From positions 49,070-59,658 of the forward strand of contig MU602761.1 in assembly GCA_025201865.1 (NCBI GenBank): 10,589 nucleotides of DNA, in the 5' to 3' direction. A program made the position numbers and the translations under genes. This DNA is from Ramicandelaber brevisporus. Lineage: Eukaryota > Kickxellomycota > Ramicandelaberales > Ramicandelaberaceae. Below, one piece after another: positions 1-8,096 of this stretch; positions within the stretch are counted from its first letter, which is position 1; every line of letters begins with the position of its first letter. The notes under the pieces were generated by a model. It had not been told where the DNA came from, ran no database searches, and saw only the letters and a list, made by a program, of their open reading frames with translations.

Positions 1-2
1 GG

Positions 3-149
3 TGGTGGTGGCTGTTCAAAGACTACGTGGTCAAACAGCTCATGGAGAAAACAGTGCAAGATGGAGCTATTGCACCAATGATCGATAGCAGACCAGCAGT
101 GAATTCGTGTATAGAAATCAGCCACAGCCACAGCCACCAAACAAATTAA
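3..149 (+). CDS. C-terminal end of an unidentified protein (5' partial)
   Basis: The frame beginning at base 3 is open from the window edge to a TAA at 147-149 and gives 48 residues. It starts with three tryptophans, then a segment with KDYVVKQLMEK, a middle containing APMIDSRPAVNSC, and a His/Ser tail (HSHSHQTN). The other two plus frames stop within the first 95 bases. The three Trp followed by a charged stretch and a short polar tail would suit the cytoplasmic end of a membrane protein, but that is inference. I do not recognise the family. The gene converges on the minus-strand gene ending at 411. No AATAAA is visible in the 261-bp gap. The stretch is short, so even its coding status is only moderately sure. 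Confidence 0.4.
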   Translation, partial: WWWLFKDYVVKQLMEKTVQDGAIAPMIDSRPAVNSCIEISHSHSHQTN

Positions 150-410
150 ACAACATTGAGTGGAGTTATGTCATCACACTCGGTAGACGTTTCCGCAGCT
201 ACGCTCCAGTAACAACGCCTCTCCTACCACTTCATGTTAGATCCCCAATTGGGCTAAATATTTTTTATGTTCTAGCTTATTCCTTTACTTCTTTAAATAA
301 CAAATCATTGAAAAACAAACTACGAGTTATTCAATTCAGGATCATCAGACAATGGCACATTAAACATGGCAAATTGTGATATTTTACATTGTGAATGAAG
401 CTGTTTTTGT

Positions 411-869
411 CTAATAGATGTCATCTTCATCACTGTAATCACTCAATACCAATTCATCACCATCTTCGTCATCATAATCATTATTATGTTGGCCTGTCGA
501 GTCACCAGAATTGATGCTGTTAACTGTGTCCAACTTAGTAATGAAAAAACTCGAAGTGTGTATTTTCCCATAAAGTAGTCGCAATACAAGAGCCGGAACA
601 GTCGATTGTCGCTCGCCTTTATGTTCCCTGTGGTGATTACTTTTAGATATTTTAGTGAAACCACAATAACCACAATCAGTTGTAACACATAACCAACCAT
701 GAACAATGCCTGAATGCTGCAATCGATTTGTTTGGCTAATTGCTGCTGCGAGATGTGAGTTACCAGTGTGCTGGTTTCCATTAGGATCGGCACTTGCATT
801 TACTGCACTTTCTGGCAGAACAGAATTATCAATCGACTTCTCATCAAATGCGTGCTTCTGCGATTCATC
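411..869 (-). CDS. Probable 3' exon of an unidentified protein with acidic C-terminus
   Basis: On the minus strand a frame is open from just after a TGA at 870-872 to a TAG at 411-413, about 152 residues, with no methionine in it. If real, it must be a downstream exon. Its coding look comes from RNY-type codons near the end and a tail of Asp/Glu with Ser/Tyr (ending SDYSDEDDIY). A stretch with CGYCGFTKISKSN followed by HHREHKGE resembles a C2H2 zinc finger, but its spacing is C-x2-C-x9-H-x3-H, shorter than the canonical x12. A candidate start ATG at 969-971 lies in the same frame, separated by two stops that an intron could remove, for example 858-938 (81 nt, GT...AG). No family is recognised. 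A competing overlapping minus frame (443-799, with an ATG) looks hydrophobic and less gene-like. Confidence 0.4.
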   Translation of the reverse strand, partial: DESQKHAFDEKSIDNSVLPESAVNASADPNGNQHTGNSHLAAAISQTNRLQHSGIVHGWLCVTTDCGYCGFTKISKSNHHREHKGERQSTVPALVLRLLYGKIHTSSFFITKLDTVNSINSGDSTGQHNNDYDDEDGDELVLSDYSDEDDIY

Positions 870-993
870 TCATACACCTATTCATTCCTTCTGTTTTGTT
901 TTAAACAACACAAGTATTACTATTAAATGACAACTAACATGCGTATAATTGTCACCGTTAATCTCGTTCATAGTTCAGAGTCCTTCATCAGCA

Positions 994-999
994 TTTAAT
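994..999 (-). terminator. Candidate poly(A) signal ATTAAA for the 1110-1544 gene
   Basis: The plus strand reads TTTAAT here, which is ATTAAA on the minus strand. It lies about 110 bases past the TAA of the basic mitochondrial-type protein gene. ATTAAA is the commonest AATAAA variant in opisthokonts. The spacing is reasonable, but the site is in A/T-rich DNA and could be chance. Confidence 0.3.
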
Positions 1000-1109
1000 T
1001 TGTTAATACAATGCCTAATTGTTCACAACATCTGTCATTTTCTAACATTTGGTCTCGAGTTATAATTCATAGCTGTATCTTCTTTTTTCTATTCCTTTTA
1101 AAAGTGTAC

Positions 1110-1544
1110 TCAAATCTTAGAGATTCTAATCTTGCGTGGAGGTGGTGGAGTTGGCTTGCCAGCACGAAGTCTTCTGCGTTTTGCCTTGAGCATTCCGCGG
1201 TATTTGGCAGTCTTGTTGCGCCGTCCGGTGCGAACACCAATGACTTTGTAGCTGGCTGCAGTCGTCGACAGGCTAGCATGCTTCGTCACATTTGGCGATA
1301 CTGGAGTCACTTTCGTTGTTGCTACTGCTGCTGTTGCTGTTGCTGGTGTGCGGCGGCTAACCTGGCTGATCAGGCTGCTGCTGTTGTTGCTGAAACTGAC
1401 CGCCGAAAAAGTGCGCGCAAAGGTGACGTTCGAAAGCTGTGGGATCAAAGTGCTGGTGCGAGCGACAGCTGGCTGCCACCGTGTCTGTTGCTGTTGCAGC
1501 AGCTGCTTCGAGACGCTGCCAATCGAGGCCCGGATAAGTGTCAT
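1110..1544 (-). CDS. Basic, acid-free protein with mitochondrial leader; possibly mitoribosomal (mS38/COX24-like)
   Basis: This intronless frame encodes 144 residues from an ATG at 1542-1544. Asp and Glu are absent from the whole protein, and there is no Cys. Residues 1-50 look like a mitochondrial presequence: hydroxylated and basic, with Arg at 5, 22, 29 and 44 and an ARTFSA segment around 43-48 that resembles an R-x-F processing site. The middle (50-98) is a Ser/Thr/Ala/Val linker. Residues 99-144 are packed with Lys/Arg, including NKTAKYRGMLKAKRRRL (110-126) and a Pro run (133-136). The KYR-x3-K-x2-R...LR pattern resembles the C-terminal domain of mS38 (AURKAIP1/Cox24), a mitochondrial small-subunit protein. 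bL34m or another basic mitoribosomal protein is an alternative. The family call is tentative; mitochondrial import is more likely than not. It diverges from alpha-COP with 274 bp between the two starts. Confidence 0.65.
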   Translation of the reverse strand: MTLIRASIGSVSKQLLQQQQTRWQPAVARTSTLIPQLSNVTFARTFSAVSFSNNSSSLISQVSRRTPATATAAVATTKVTPVSPNVTKHASLSTTAASYKVIGVRTGRRNKTAKYRGMLKAKRRRLRAGKPTPPPPRKIRISKI

Positions 1545-1818
1545 GTGCAGATAGATCTGTATATGTATATGTGTTTTTTTTTTTACCGGAAGTATTTTTT
1601 TTTTGCTCGTTTCTTTTTTGCTGATCTAGGCCAATGTTGCGGACACGTTTGTCGATGCACCGCCAAACCAAACTTCTCTCTCTCTCTCGCAAGCTCACAC
1701 ACACACGCACACATATACTTTCTCTCTTTCTCTCTCTCTTGATTTGCATAGACATCTTCCACAAAGTTAATACTGCTTGACAGCGAGAAGAACACGTACT
1801 GTGTTGTCTATACGAAAG
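1545..1818. promoter_or_regulatory. Divergent promoter region with T runs and CT/CA tracts
   Basis: This 274-bp spacer separates the start of the basic mitochondrial-type gene (minus) from the alpha-COP ATG (plus), so it must hold both promoters or both 5' UTRs. It carries T runs of 11 (1574-1584) and 10 (1595-1604), alternating CT at 1674-1688 and 1719-1740, and a CA-rich tract at 1695-1712. No clear TATA box is visible. CT/GA tracts often mark open promoters in opisthokonts, but no specific factor can be named. Confidence 0.5.
1674..1740. repeat. Compound CT / CA / CT simple repeat
   Basis: About 15 bases of alternating CT (1674-1688) are followed by a CA-rich tract (about 1695-1712) and a second imperfect CT tract (1719-1740). 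This is a compound microsatellite 79 bases upstream of the alpha-COP start codon and is likely length-variable between strains. Confidence 0.8.
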
Positions 1819-4800
1819 ATGCAGCTGCTCACGAAGGTAAGTCTTCAGTACCAAACTACAAACAACGACTACAGCGACAGTGACAGCGACGACGGCGGCG
1901 AGTAACCACGCGAATGATAGCGGCGAGTATCACCACAATACGACACGACTGTAACGATATACTGCTTCCTTCCTCGTTTGAGAGCAGCTCGCAGCTTGTA
2001 ACTGACGTATCCACCTCTCCTTCTTTCTTGCCCCTCCTCTTCCTTGTACTTTCCATTCTACTCCATTCCATTCACTGACAACAGTTTGAGACGAAGAGCA
2101 ACCGCGTCAAGGGCGTTGCATTCCATCCAACTCGCCCATGGATTCTTTCATCATTGCACAACGGCTCCATCCAACTGTGGGACTACAGAATGGGCACTCT
2201 CCTCGAGCGCTTCGATGAGCACGTCGGCCCAGTTCGTGGCGTTGCCTTCCATCCAACTCAGCCCCTGTTTGTCTCCGGCGGTGATGACCAGAGCGTCAAA
2301 GTTTGGTCTCACAAGACTCGTCGCTGCCTGTACACTCTGAACGGTCATTTCGATTATGTGCGCACTGTGCAGTTCCATCACGAACAGCCATGGATTGCCT
2401 CGTCCTCAGATGACAAGACGGCTCGCATTTGGAATTGGCAGAGCCGTCAGCTGATTGCTGTCTTGCCCGGCCATGAAAACTACGTCATGAGCGCCTTGTT
2501 CCATCCCAAGGATGATCTTCTCATCACCGCCTCCATGGATGCCACCATTCGCGTGTGGGATCTCAGCGGTCTGAAGCGCAGTGGCGGCGGCCCTGGCTCC
2601 GGATTTGGCGGTCCAGGCGGTCCTGGCGGTGCTGCCAACTCGGCTCTGCGTGCCCAGCATGTCATCCAGCAGCAGATTCTCGAGAGTCCACTTGTTCAGC
2701 GCACTATTATGGGCCAGGCCGATATCTTTGGCTTTGGCGATGTCGTAGTTAAGCACATTCTCGAAGGCCACCACCGCGGCGTCAACTGGGCCATGTTCCA
2801 TCCGACTCTGCCACTGATTGTGTCCTGCGGTGATGATTACCAAGTTAAAGTGTGGCGCATGAACGAGAGCCGCGCCTGGGAGCTTGACACTTGCCGTGGC
2901 CATTACAAGAATGTGTCATGTGCCGTCTTCCATCCACGCGCTGACTTGATCTTGTCCAATGCTGAAGACAAGACGCTGCGTGTGTGGGATTCCAACAAAC
3001 GTAATCTGCTGCAGACATTCCGCCGCGAAAGTGACCGCTATTGGATCCTCGCTGCTCACCCTGAAATCAACCTGTTCGCTGCCGGTCATGACAGTGGCTT
3101 GATTGTGTTCAAGCTGGAGCGCGAACGCCCTCCACACACCATCCACCACAACCAGCAGCTTTTGTACGTCAAGGGCGGCCAGATCCACTCGCATGACTTG
3201 GCTACTGGCTCTGATTCTCCTCGTGCCGCTGTGCGCACTGGCAGCTCTGGCAGCTACTTGTTGCCATACCGCACTCTGTCGTACAATGGCGCCGAGCGTC
3301 TTGCCCTGGCCACTAGCCACAATGACAGCGGTACGTATGAGATTTACCGGATGCCGGCTGATGGCAGCTCTGCTCTCACCGATTCGACTCCAGTTCACAA
3401 AGGCTCCGGCGCTGCTGCCGTCTGGATCAGTCGCAATCGATTCGCTGTTCTCGACAGCGGCAAACTCTCGATTCAGCTCAAGGATCTCAGCAACCGCACT
3501 ACCAAGACCATCAAGCAAGACATTCCTGTCAACCACATCTTCGAGGGTCCTGGTTCCTCGATTCTGATTGCTACTCAGAATACAGTGTCACTGTACGACA
3601 CGCAGCAAGATTCCGTTATTGGTTCTCTGCCTGTTGGTCCAATCAAGTATGTCTCGTGGTCACCAGACAGCTCAGTGGTGGCTCTCATTGCTAAGCACAC
3701 TGTGACTTTGGCCACCAGCAACCTGCGTCAGATTTGCCACATCCACGAGACCATTCGCATCAAGAGCGGCGCCTGGGATGCATCGGGTGTGTTCTTGTAC
3801 ACCACTCTCAACCACATCAAGTTCTTGCTCCCCGATGCCGGTGCTGACACTGGCACAATTCGCACTCTTGATCAGCCAGTGTATCTGACTCAGATCCGTG
3901 GCCGCGATGTCCACTGCCTGGACCGCGAGGGCAAGACTCGCGTTATTGCCATTGATCCGACCGAGTACCAGTTCAAGCTTGCTCTTGCTCGTCGCCAGTA
4001 TGACCAGGTTGTCTCGATTGTGCGCTCTGCTGGTCTCGTTGGCCAGAGCATCATTGCCTATCTGCAGAAGAAGGGCTTCGCCGAGATTGCCATGCACTTT
4101 GTCAAGGACCCGGCCGCCCGCTTCGACCTCGCCCTCGCTTGTGCCAACCTCGACGTTGCTCTGGAGGCTGCCAAGTCCTTGGATAACGAGGACCACTGGC
4201 TGCGTCTTGCCCGTGAGGCTACAAACGCTGGCAACTCTGCCATTGCCGAACTCGCTCTGCAGCGCACCCAGAACACCGACAAGCTCGCCTTCCAGTACAT
4301 TATCAACGGCAGCGTGGGCAAGCTCAAGCGCATGATGCGTGTTGCCGAGAAGCAAGGAGACCAGGAGACTCGCTTCCATGCTGCCCTTTTGCTGGGTGAT
4401 GTTGAGGAGCGCATCAAGCTTCTGCGCGAGAATGGACAGCCACAGCTCGCCTATATGGTTGCCAAGACCCACGGCCTCGATGACGTTGCCGCCGGCATCC
4501 TTGCCGCTGCTGGTGTCGCTGAAGACGATGTCGCCAACGCATTCCCGTCCAACCCGAAGCTTCTCAAGCCACTCACTCCCAAGTACGCCTTGAATGGTAA
4601 CGCTGAGCAGATTGATGCTCCTGAGGCTAACTGGCCAGCTTTGAATGTGTCGTCGAGCATATTTGCCAGTGCTTTTGCTCGCGCTGCTTCTGCCGCTGCT
4701 CCAACTGCCGGTGCTGCTCGTTCCACTGCCGGTGCTGGTGCTGGTGCTGGTGCTGCTGCGGCTGGTGTGTCCGCAGCTGGCTCTGCGATGTCTCGCATGG

Positions 4801-6020
4801 CTCTCGATGATGAAGCCGACGATGCCGAACTTGGTGCCGGTGGCTGGGGCGACGAGGACCTTGGCTTTGGCGATGAAGGCGCTGCTGGAGGTGCTGCCGG
4901 TGATGACGAGTTCGGTCTGTCTGGTGGTGACGATGATGATGAGCTTCAGCTCGACTTGGGATCCGGCTGGGGTGGCGACGATGACGATATCATGAAGCAG
5001 CTTGATGAGGATGCTGCATCTGCCGCTGCTGCCAAGGTTGCTGAAACGTTTGTTGCCCCTTCGCCTGGCGTTAGCGAACGCGAGCAGTGGGCTCGTCGCA
5101 GTCAGCTTGCCGTTGATCACATTGCAGCTGGCTCATACGCGTCTGCAATGGCTTTGCTGAACAGCCAGGTTGGTGCCGTTAACTTTGAGCCGCTCCGCCC
5201 GCTCTTTAACGACATCTTCGAGGCTACATCAGCATCATACGGCGGCGCTCCTGGACTCGCTCCATTGCCAGCCACCATTCGTCGCAACACTGACTCTGAC
5301 ACCACTGCCTCACTCCCTGTTCAGCTTCACAGCGCTGAGTCATGTCTCGAGGGTCTTCAGCAGGCATACCGCGCCTTCACTGGTGGCAAGCTGGCTGAAG
5401 CAAACACCCTCTTCCGCTCTCTGCTGCATCGTCTGCTGTTTGTCGTAGTACCTGACACTGCATCCGAGACTGGTCCTCGTGGAAAGCGTTCACAGGCTGC
5501 TGATGAGGTCCTTCAAATGATCAACATTTGCCGTGAATACCTTGCTGGTCTCTCCTTGGAAACTGCCCGCCGTGGTCTGCCTGCCTCCGCCGCTGCTCGT
5601 GGATTGGAGCTTGCCGCGTATTTCACCCACAGCCAGCTCCAGGGCCGTCACTCTCAGATTGCATTGCGCTCTGCCATGATCCAGGCATTCAAGCACAAGA
5701 ACTTCCTTTCTGCATCTGGCTTCGCCCAGCGTCTTCTTGATCTCGCCCCACCCCAGGCCACCGTTGAGGAAGCCAAGAAGATCCAGACTGTGTGCGCTCG
5801 CACCTCTCGTGATGAAGTAGCCGTTAACTACGATGGCTACAATCCGTTTGTTGTTTGTAGCCGTTCCCAGACCCCAATCTACCGCGGCTCGCCCAAGGCT
5901 GAGTGCCCGCTTTGCAAAGCTTCGTACAAGCCCGAGTTTACTGGCTCAGTCTGCGACATCTGTCTTGTAGCCGAGATTGGAGCCAAAGCCACCGGATTGC
6001 AGGTTTCCAACTCCCATTAA
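1819..6020 (+). CDS. COPA: Coatomer subunit alpha (alpha-COP), spliced, complete
   Basis: Exon 1 is 1819-1836 (MQLLTK) and exon 2 is 2085-6020. Removing the intron joins MQLLTK to FETKSNRVKG, the conserved alpha-COP N-terminus, giving 1317 residues (human 1224). Alpha-COP is a subunit of the COPI coat, forming the B-subcomplex with beta' and epsilon; its first propeller binds dilysine (KKXX/KXKXX) retrieval signals for Golgi-to-ER transport. Seven WD40 repeats span about 10-352, with GH...WD/WN/WS units ending near W44, W80, W122, W164, W263 and W307. A Gly/Pro-rich insert (170-190) leads into a Gln-containing linker before repeat 5. A second propeller-like region (about 353-630) precedes an alpha-solenoid (from about 632, with LVGQSIIAYLQKKG). 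An Ala/Gly linker (about 865-908) and an acidic Gly/Trp segment (about 912-979) lead to the C-terminal domain (about 1005-1317), the epsilon-COP partner. It ends in four cysteines (1280, 1283, 1296, 1299). Codons are strongly biased, as in highly expressed genes. Confidence 0.97.
1837..2084 (+). other. Spliceosomal intron 1 of alpha-COP
   Basis: The donor is GTAAGT right after codon 6 (AAG), and the acceptor is ACAG at 2081-2084. The 248-nt intron is phase 0, and its removal restores the family N-terminus exactly. A branch-like ACTGAC sits at 2074-2079, so the likely branch A (2078) is only six bases from the final G. This is unusually tight. The intron holds CGACGG-type repeats near 1870-1900 and a pyrimidine-rich stretch from about 2010 to 2072. 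Confidence 0.93.
4660..5000 (+). repeat. Low-complexity Ala/Gly then acidic coding region inside alpha-COP
   Basis: The DNA is GCT/GGT/GAT-rich, including an array alternating GGT and GCT around 4733-4757 that encodes alternating Gly-Ala. It codes for a disordered linker between the solenoid and the C-terminal domain. Other alpha-COPs have an acidic, Trp-containing linker here too, but the Ala/Gly block adds length and helps explain the total of 1317 residues. Confidence 0.75.
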
Positions 6021-6693
6021 GTAACTCTTTTTTTACTCTTTAAACCCTCATTCTTTATCTTTCCTGTTTGCTGTTTGCATTTTGCTGTTTGCTGTTTGCT
6101 GTTTGCTGGGATCGCGATTGGGCTACCAGGCTAATGCATTCAGCCCATCACCGTCGGGGCTTTGGGGAGGGTATTTGTTTTGGCGAATCGCTTTGTGTTT
6201 GGGGGTTGGGTTCGCGATACGAAAATATCGATGTTCACAAGCTTGAACGTGTCTTCATCCCTGCATTCGCCCAGCAAACGCTCGCACCACCGGCAGCGAA
6301 ACAAAGCCCACCGGTTGTTTTCAGCTGCATCCTTGCTTGCGTATATCAGCAGCGGCAGCAGCGTCATCATCATCATAAGCCCAAACAGAGCAAAAGGCGA
6401 GAACAACCTGAACACACTCTTACCATCACTATCACTGTTTTTTTTTATTCTATTTTTTTTCCTGTTCTTTCCACGCTACTCCACTATCATATCGCCTCAC
6501 ACCACCCACCAAACGACTGGCGCATTCTCGTTCGATTTTTGCGGTCACTTTCTTCCTACTGAAACCTCCCAACCCACTCGCCCACACTAACACCAACACA
6601 AACGCACTTGCTCTCCTCCCCCTCCGCCAGTTTCTGACGCACGGCTACACACGAACACAGCCAACTCAACAGATAGACGAAAGAAAGAAAAAA
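6021..6693. other. Spacer between alpha-COP and GPD1: 3' UTR plus promoter/5' leader
   Basis: No convincing gene lies in these 673 bases. All three frames used by open stretches here give His/Ser/Phe-rich translations without domain character. The left part is the alpha-COP 3' UTR with the heptamer array. The right part is the GPD1 upstream region: T runs (about 6440-6460), a strongly pyrimidine-rich stretch (about 6570-6630), then a purine-rich AAAGAAAGAAAAAA leader directly before the ATG. No canonical AATAAA was found after the alpha-COP stop. Confidence 0.6.
6065..6106 (+). repeat. TGTTTGC heptamer tandem array (six units)
   Basis: Six consecutive 7-base units run from 6065 to 6106. Five are exact TGTTTGC; the third (6079-6085) is ATTTTGC. 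The array begins 45 bases after the alpha-COP stop codon, so it is probably in the 3' UTR or just beyond. Confidence 0.9.
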
Positions 6694-8013
6694 ATGAACG
6701 GAAACAGCTTTGGTCGTTTTATCTCCTCAGTTTCAGCCTCTTCGTCCTCTTCCCCAGCAGCAGCAGTTGCCACAGCAAGACTTCAGCAATTATCACAGCA
6801 CATGTCACCACCACTTCCAACACAGCACCAGCAGTCAGCGTCATCTCCTCAGCTCCTGGCTTCCTCCCCTTCGTCATCTCCAGCTGCTATTGCCGCAGCT
6901 CTGCGCAACAACAACAATGCGGCATACAGCAGCAGTGCACGGGTGACAAAGGGTGGCGCTGCCCGCGAGAAGGTTGCAATCATCGGCTCTGGCAACTGGG
7001 GCATGACAATTGCACGCATCATTGGCCGCAACGTCCTTTTGCATCCAACTGAGTTCGAGCCCGAGGTTCAAATGTGGGTGTACGAAGAGACGCTCGCTGA
7101 CGGCCGCAAGCTCACTGACGTCATCAACAACGACCACGAAAACCCCAAGTACCTGCCTGGCAAACTTGTGCCATCCAACGTCATTGCCAACCCTGATCTC
7201 GTCAGCTCTGCCAAAGGCGCCACTGCGCTCGTGTTCGTGTTGCCGCACCAGTTTGTTGCACGAACTTGCCAGGACCTGAAGAAGGGCAATGTGCTCGGTG
7301 CCAACTGCAAGGCCATTTCACTGATCAAGGGCTTTGATGATTCTGACTGCACTGACGGCCACATTTCGCTGATCAGCGACTTGATTGCTCGCGAACTGGG
7401 TGTTGACGTGTCCGTGCTGTCTGGCGCCAATATTGCCAATGAGGTTGCTGACGAAAAGTTCTGCGAGACCACCATTGGCTACCGCCACGTTCAGCACGGC
7501 GCCATGTTCCAGCGCCTGTTCCAGACCCCCAACTTCCACGTCGGCATGGTGCACGACGTTGACGGTGTCGAGATTTGCGGTGCCTTGAAGAACGTCGTTG
7601 CCATTGCCGCCGGTCTCGTTGATGGCCTGAGCTACGGTGACAACACCAAGGCTGCCATTATTCGCATGGGCTTATCGGAGATGCGCAAGTTTGCATACAT
7701 CTTCGCAACCTCCCATGGCCGCACCATTTCGACGGAGACATTCTTTGAGTCGTGCGGCGTTGCTGATTTGATTACAACATGCGCTGGCGGCCGCAACCGT
7801 AAAGTTGCCGAGGCGTTTGCAAAGACCGGCCGGCCGTTTGCAGAGCTGGAGAAGGAGATGCTGAATGGGCAGAAGTTGCAAGGAACGCTGACATCCAACG
7901 AAGTGTATGGATACTTGAAGAAGCACGATTTGCTGCAGGATTTCCCACTGTTTGTCAAAGTGTACAAGGTTTGCTATGAAGGAGTGCCAGCCAAGGCAAT
8001 CGTATCTTGGTAA
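6694..8013 (+). CDS. GPD1: NAD-dependent glycerol-3-phosphate dehydrogenase with N-terminal extension
   Basis: This enzyme interconverts dihydroxyacetone phosphate and NADH with glycerol-3-phosphate and NAD, feeding glycerolipid and glycerol synthesis and redox balance. The 439-residue frame has no intron. Residues 92-439 match the eukaryotic GPD1 fold: dinucleotide-binding GSGNWG (98-103), VLPHQF (182-187), SLIKG (209-213), GANIANEVADEKFCETT (244-260), GALKNVVA with the family's catalytic Lys at 299, GVADLITTC (355-363) with Asp358, and GGRNRKVAEAF (365-375) with substrate-binding Arg367/Asn368. The C-terminus (IVSW) is about 14 residues shorter than human GPD1 and has no PTS1. Residues 1-91 are a Ser/Ala/Gln/Asn-rich extension without any Asp or Glu. 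It holds RLQQLSQHM (29-37), one residue off a PTS2 peroxisomal signal. The ATG at 6694 is the first in frame, in an A-rich context. Confidence 0.96.
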   Translation: MNGNSFGRFISSVSASSSSSPAAAVATARLQQLSQHMSPPLPTQHQQSASSPQLLASSPSSSPAAIAAALRNNNNAAYSSSARVTKGGAAREKVAIIGSGNWGMTIARIIGRNVLLHPTEFEPEVQMWVYEETLADGRKLTDVINNDHENPKYLPGKLVPSNVIANPDLVSSAKGATALVFVLPHQFVARTCQDLKKGNVLGANCKAISLIKGFDDSDCTDGHISLISDLIARELGVDVSVLSGANIANEVADEKFCETTIGYRHVQHGAMFQRLFQTPNFHVGMVHDVDGVEICGALKNVVAIAAGLVDGLSYGDNTKAAIIRMGLSEMRKFAYIFATSHGRTISTETFFESCGVADLITTCAGGRNRKVAEAFAKTGRPFAELEKEMLNGQKLQGTLTSNEVYGYLKKHDLLQDFPLFVKVYKVCYEGVPAKAIVSW

Positions 8014-8096
8014 ACAGACAGGAGAAGTAAAGAAAAGTCAGCTTCATGAATATCCCTATCCTTTTTCCATAGTGAAGAAGAAAAAGATAATTGGCA

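Noticed and set aside
443-799. A 118-codon minus-strand ORF with its own ATG overlapping the acidic-tail exon
   Set aside because: It gives a hydrophobic, Met/Ile-rich end (IIMIMMTKMVM) that is the frame-shifted reading of Asp/Glu codons. The acidic frame has the more gene-like codon pattern. Not fully excluded.
1011-1742. A 243-codon plus-strand open frame opposite the basic mitochondrial-type gene
   Set aside because: The translation is Cys/Trp/Phe-rich with homopolymer and dinucleotide-repeat peptides (runs of C, F and alternating SL), running through T tracts and the CT repeat. It is the antisense shadow of the minus-strand gene plus promoter repeats.
1357-1854. A 165-codon minus-strand frame crossing the alpha-COP start
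   Set aside because: It translates the CT/CA repeats as RERERE-like peptides, overlaps the real gene at 1110-1544 in another frame and the alpha-COP first exon, and shows no domain.
3672-5120. A 482-codon minus-strand open frame inside alpha-COP
   Set aside because: It is antisense to strongly biased alpha-COP codons, which avoid patterns that would read as stops on the other strand. Its Ser/Gly/Leu-rich translation has no domain character.
6068-6562. Open frames in the alpha-COP/GPD1 spacer (plus 6068-6562 and 6162-6590, minus 6140-6415)
   Set aside because: Several frames are open at once, their translations are His/Ser/Phe-rich or hydrophobic from T tracts, and one starts in the heptamer repeat. 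None resembles a family.
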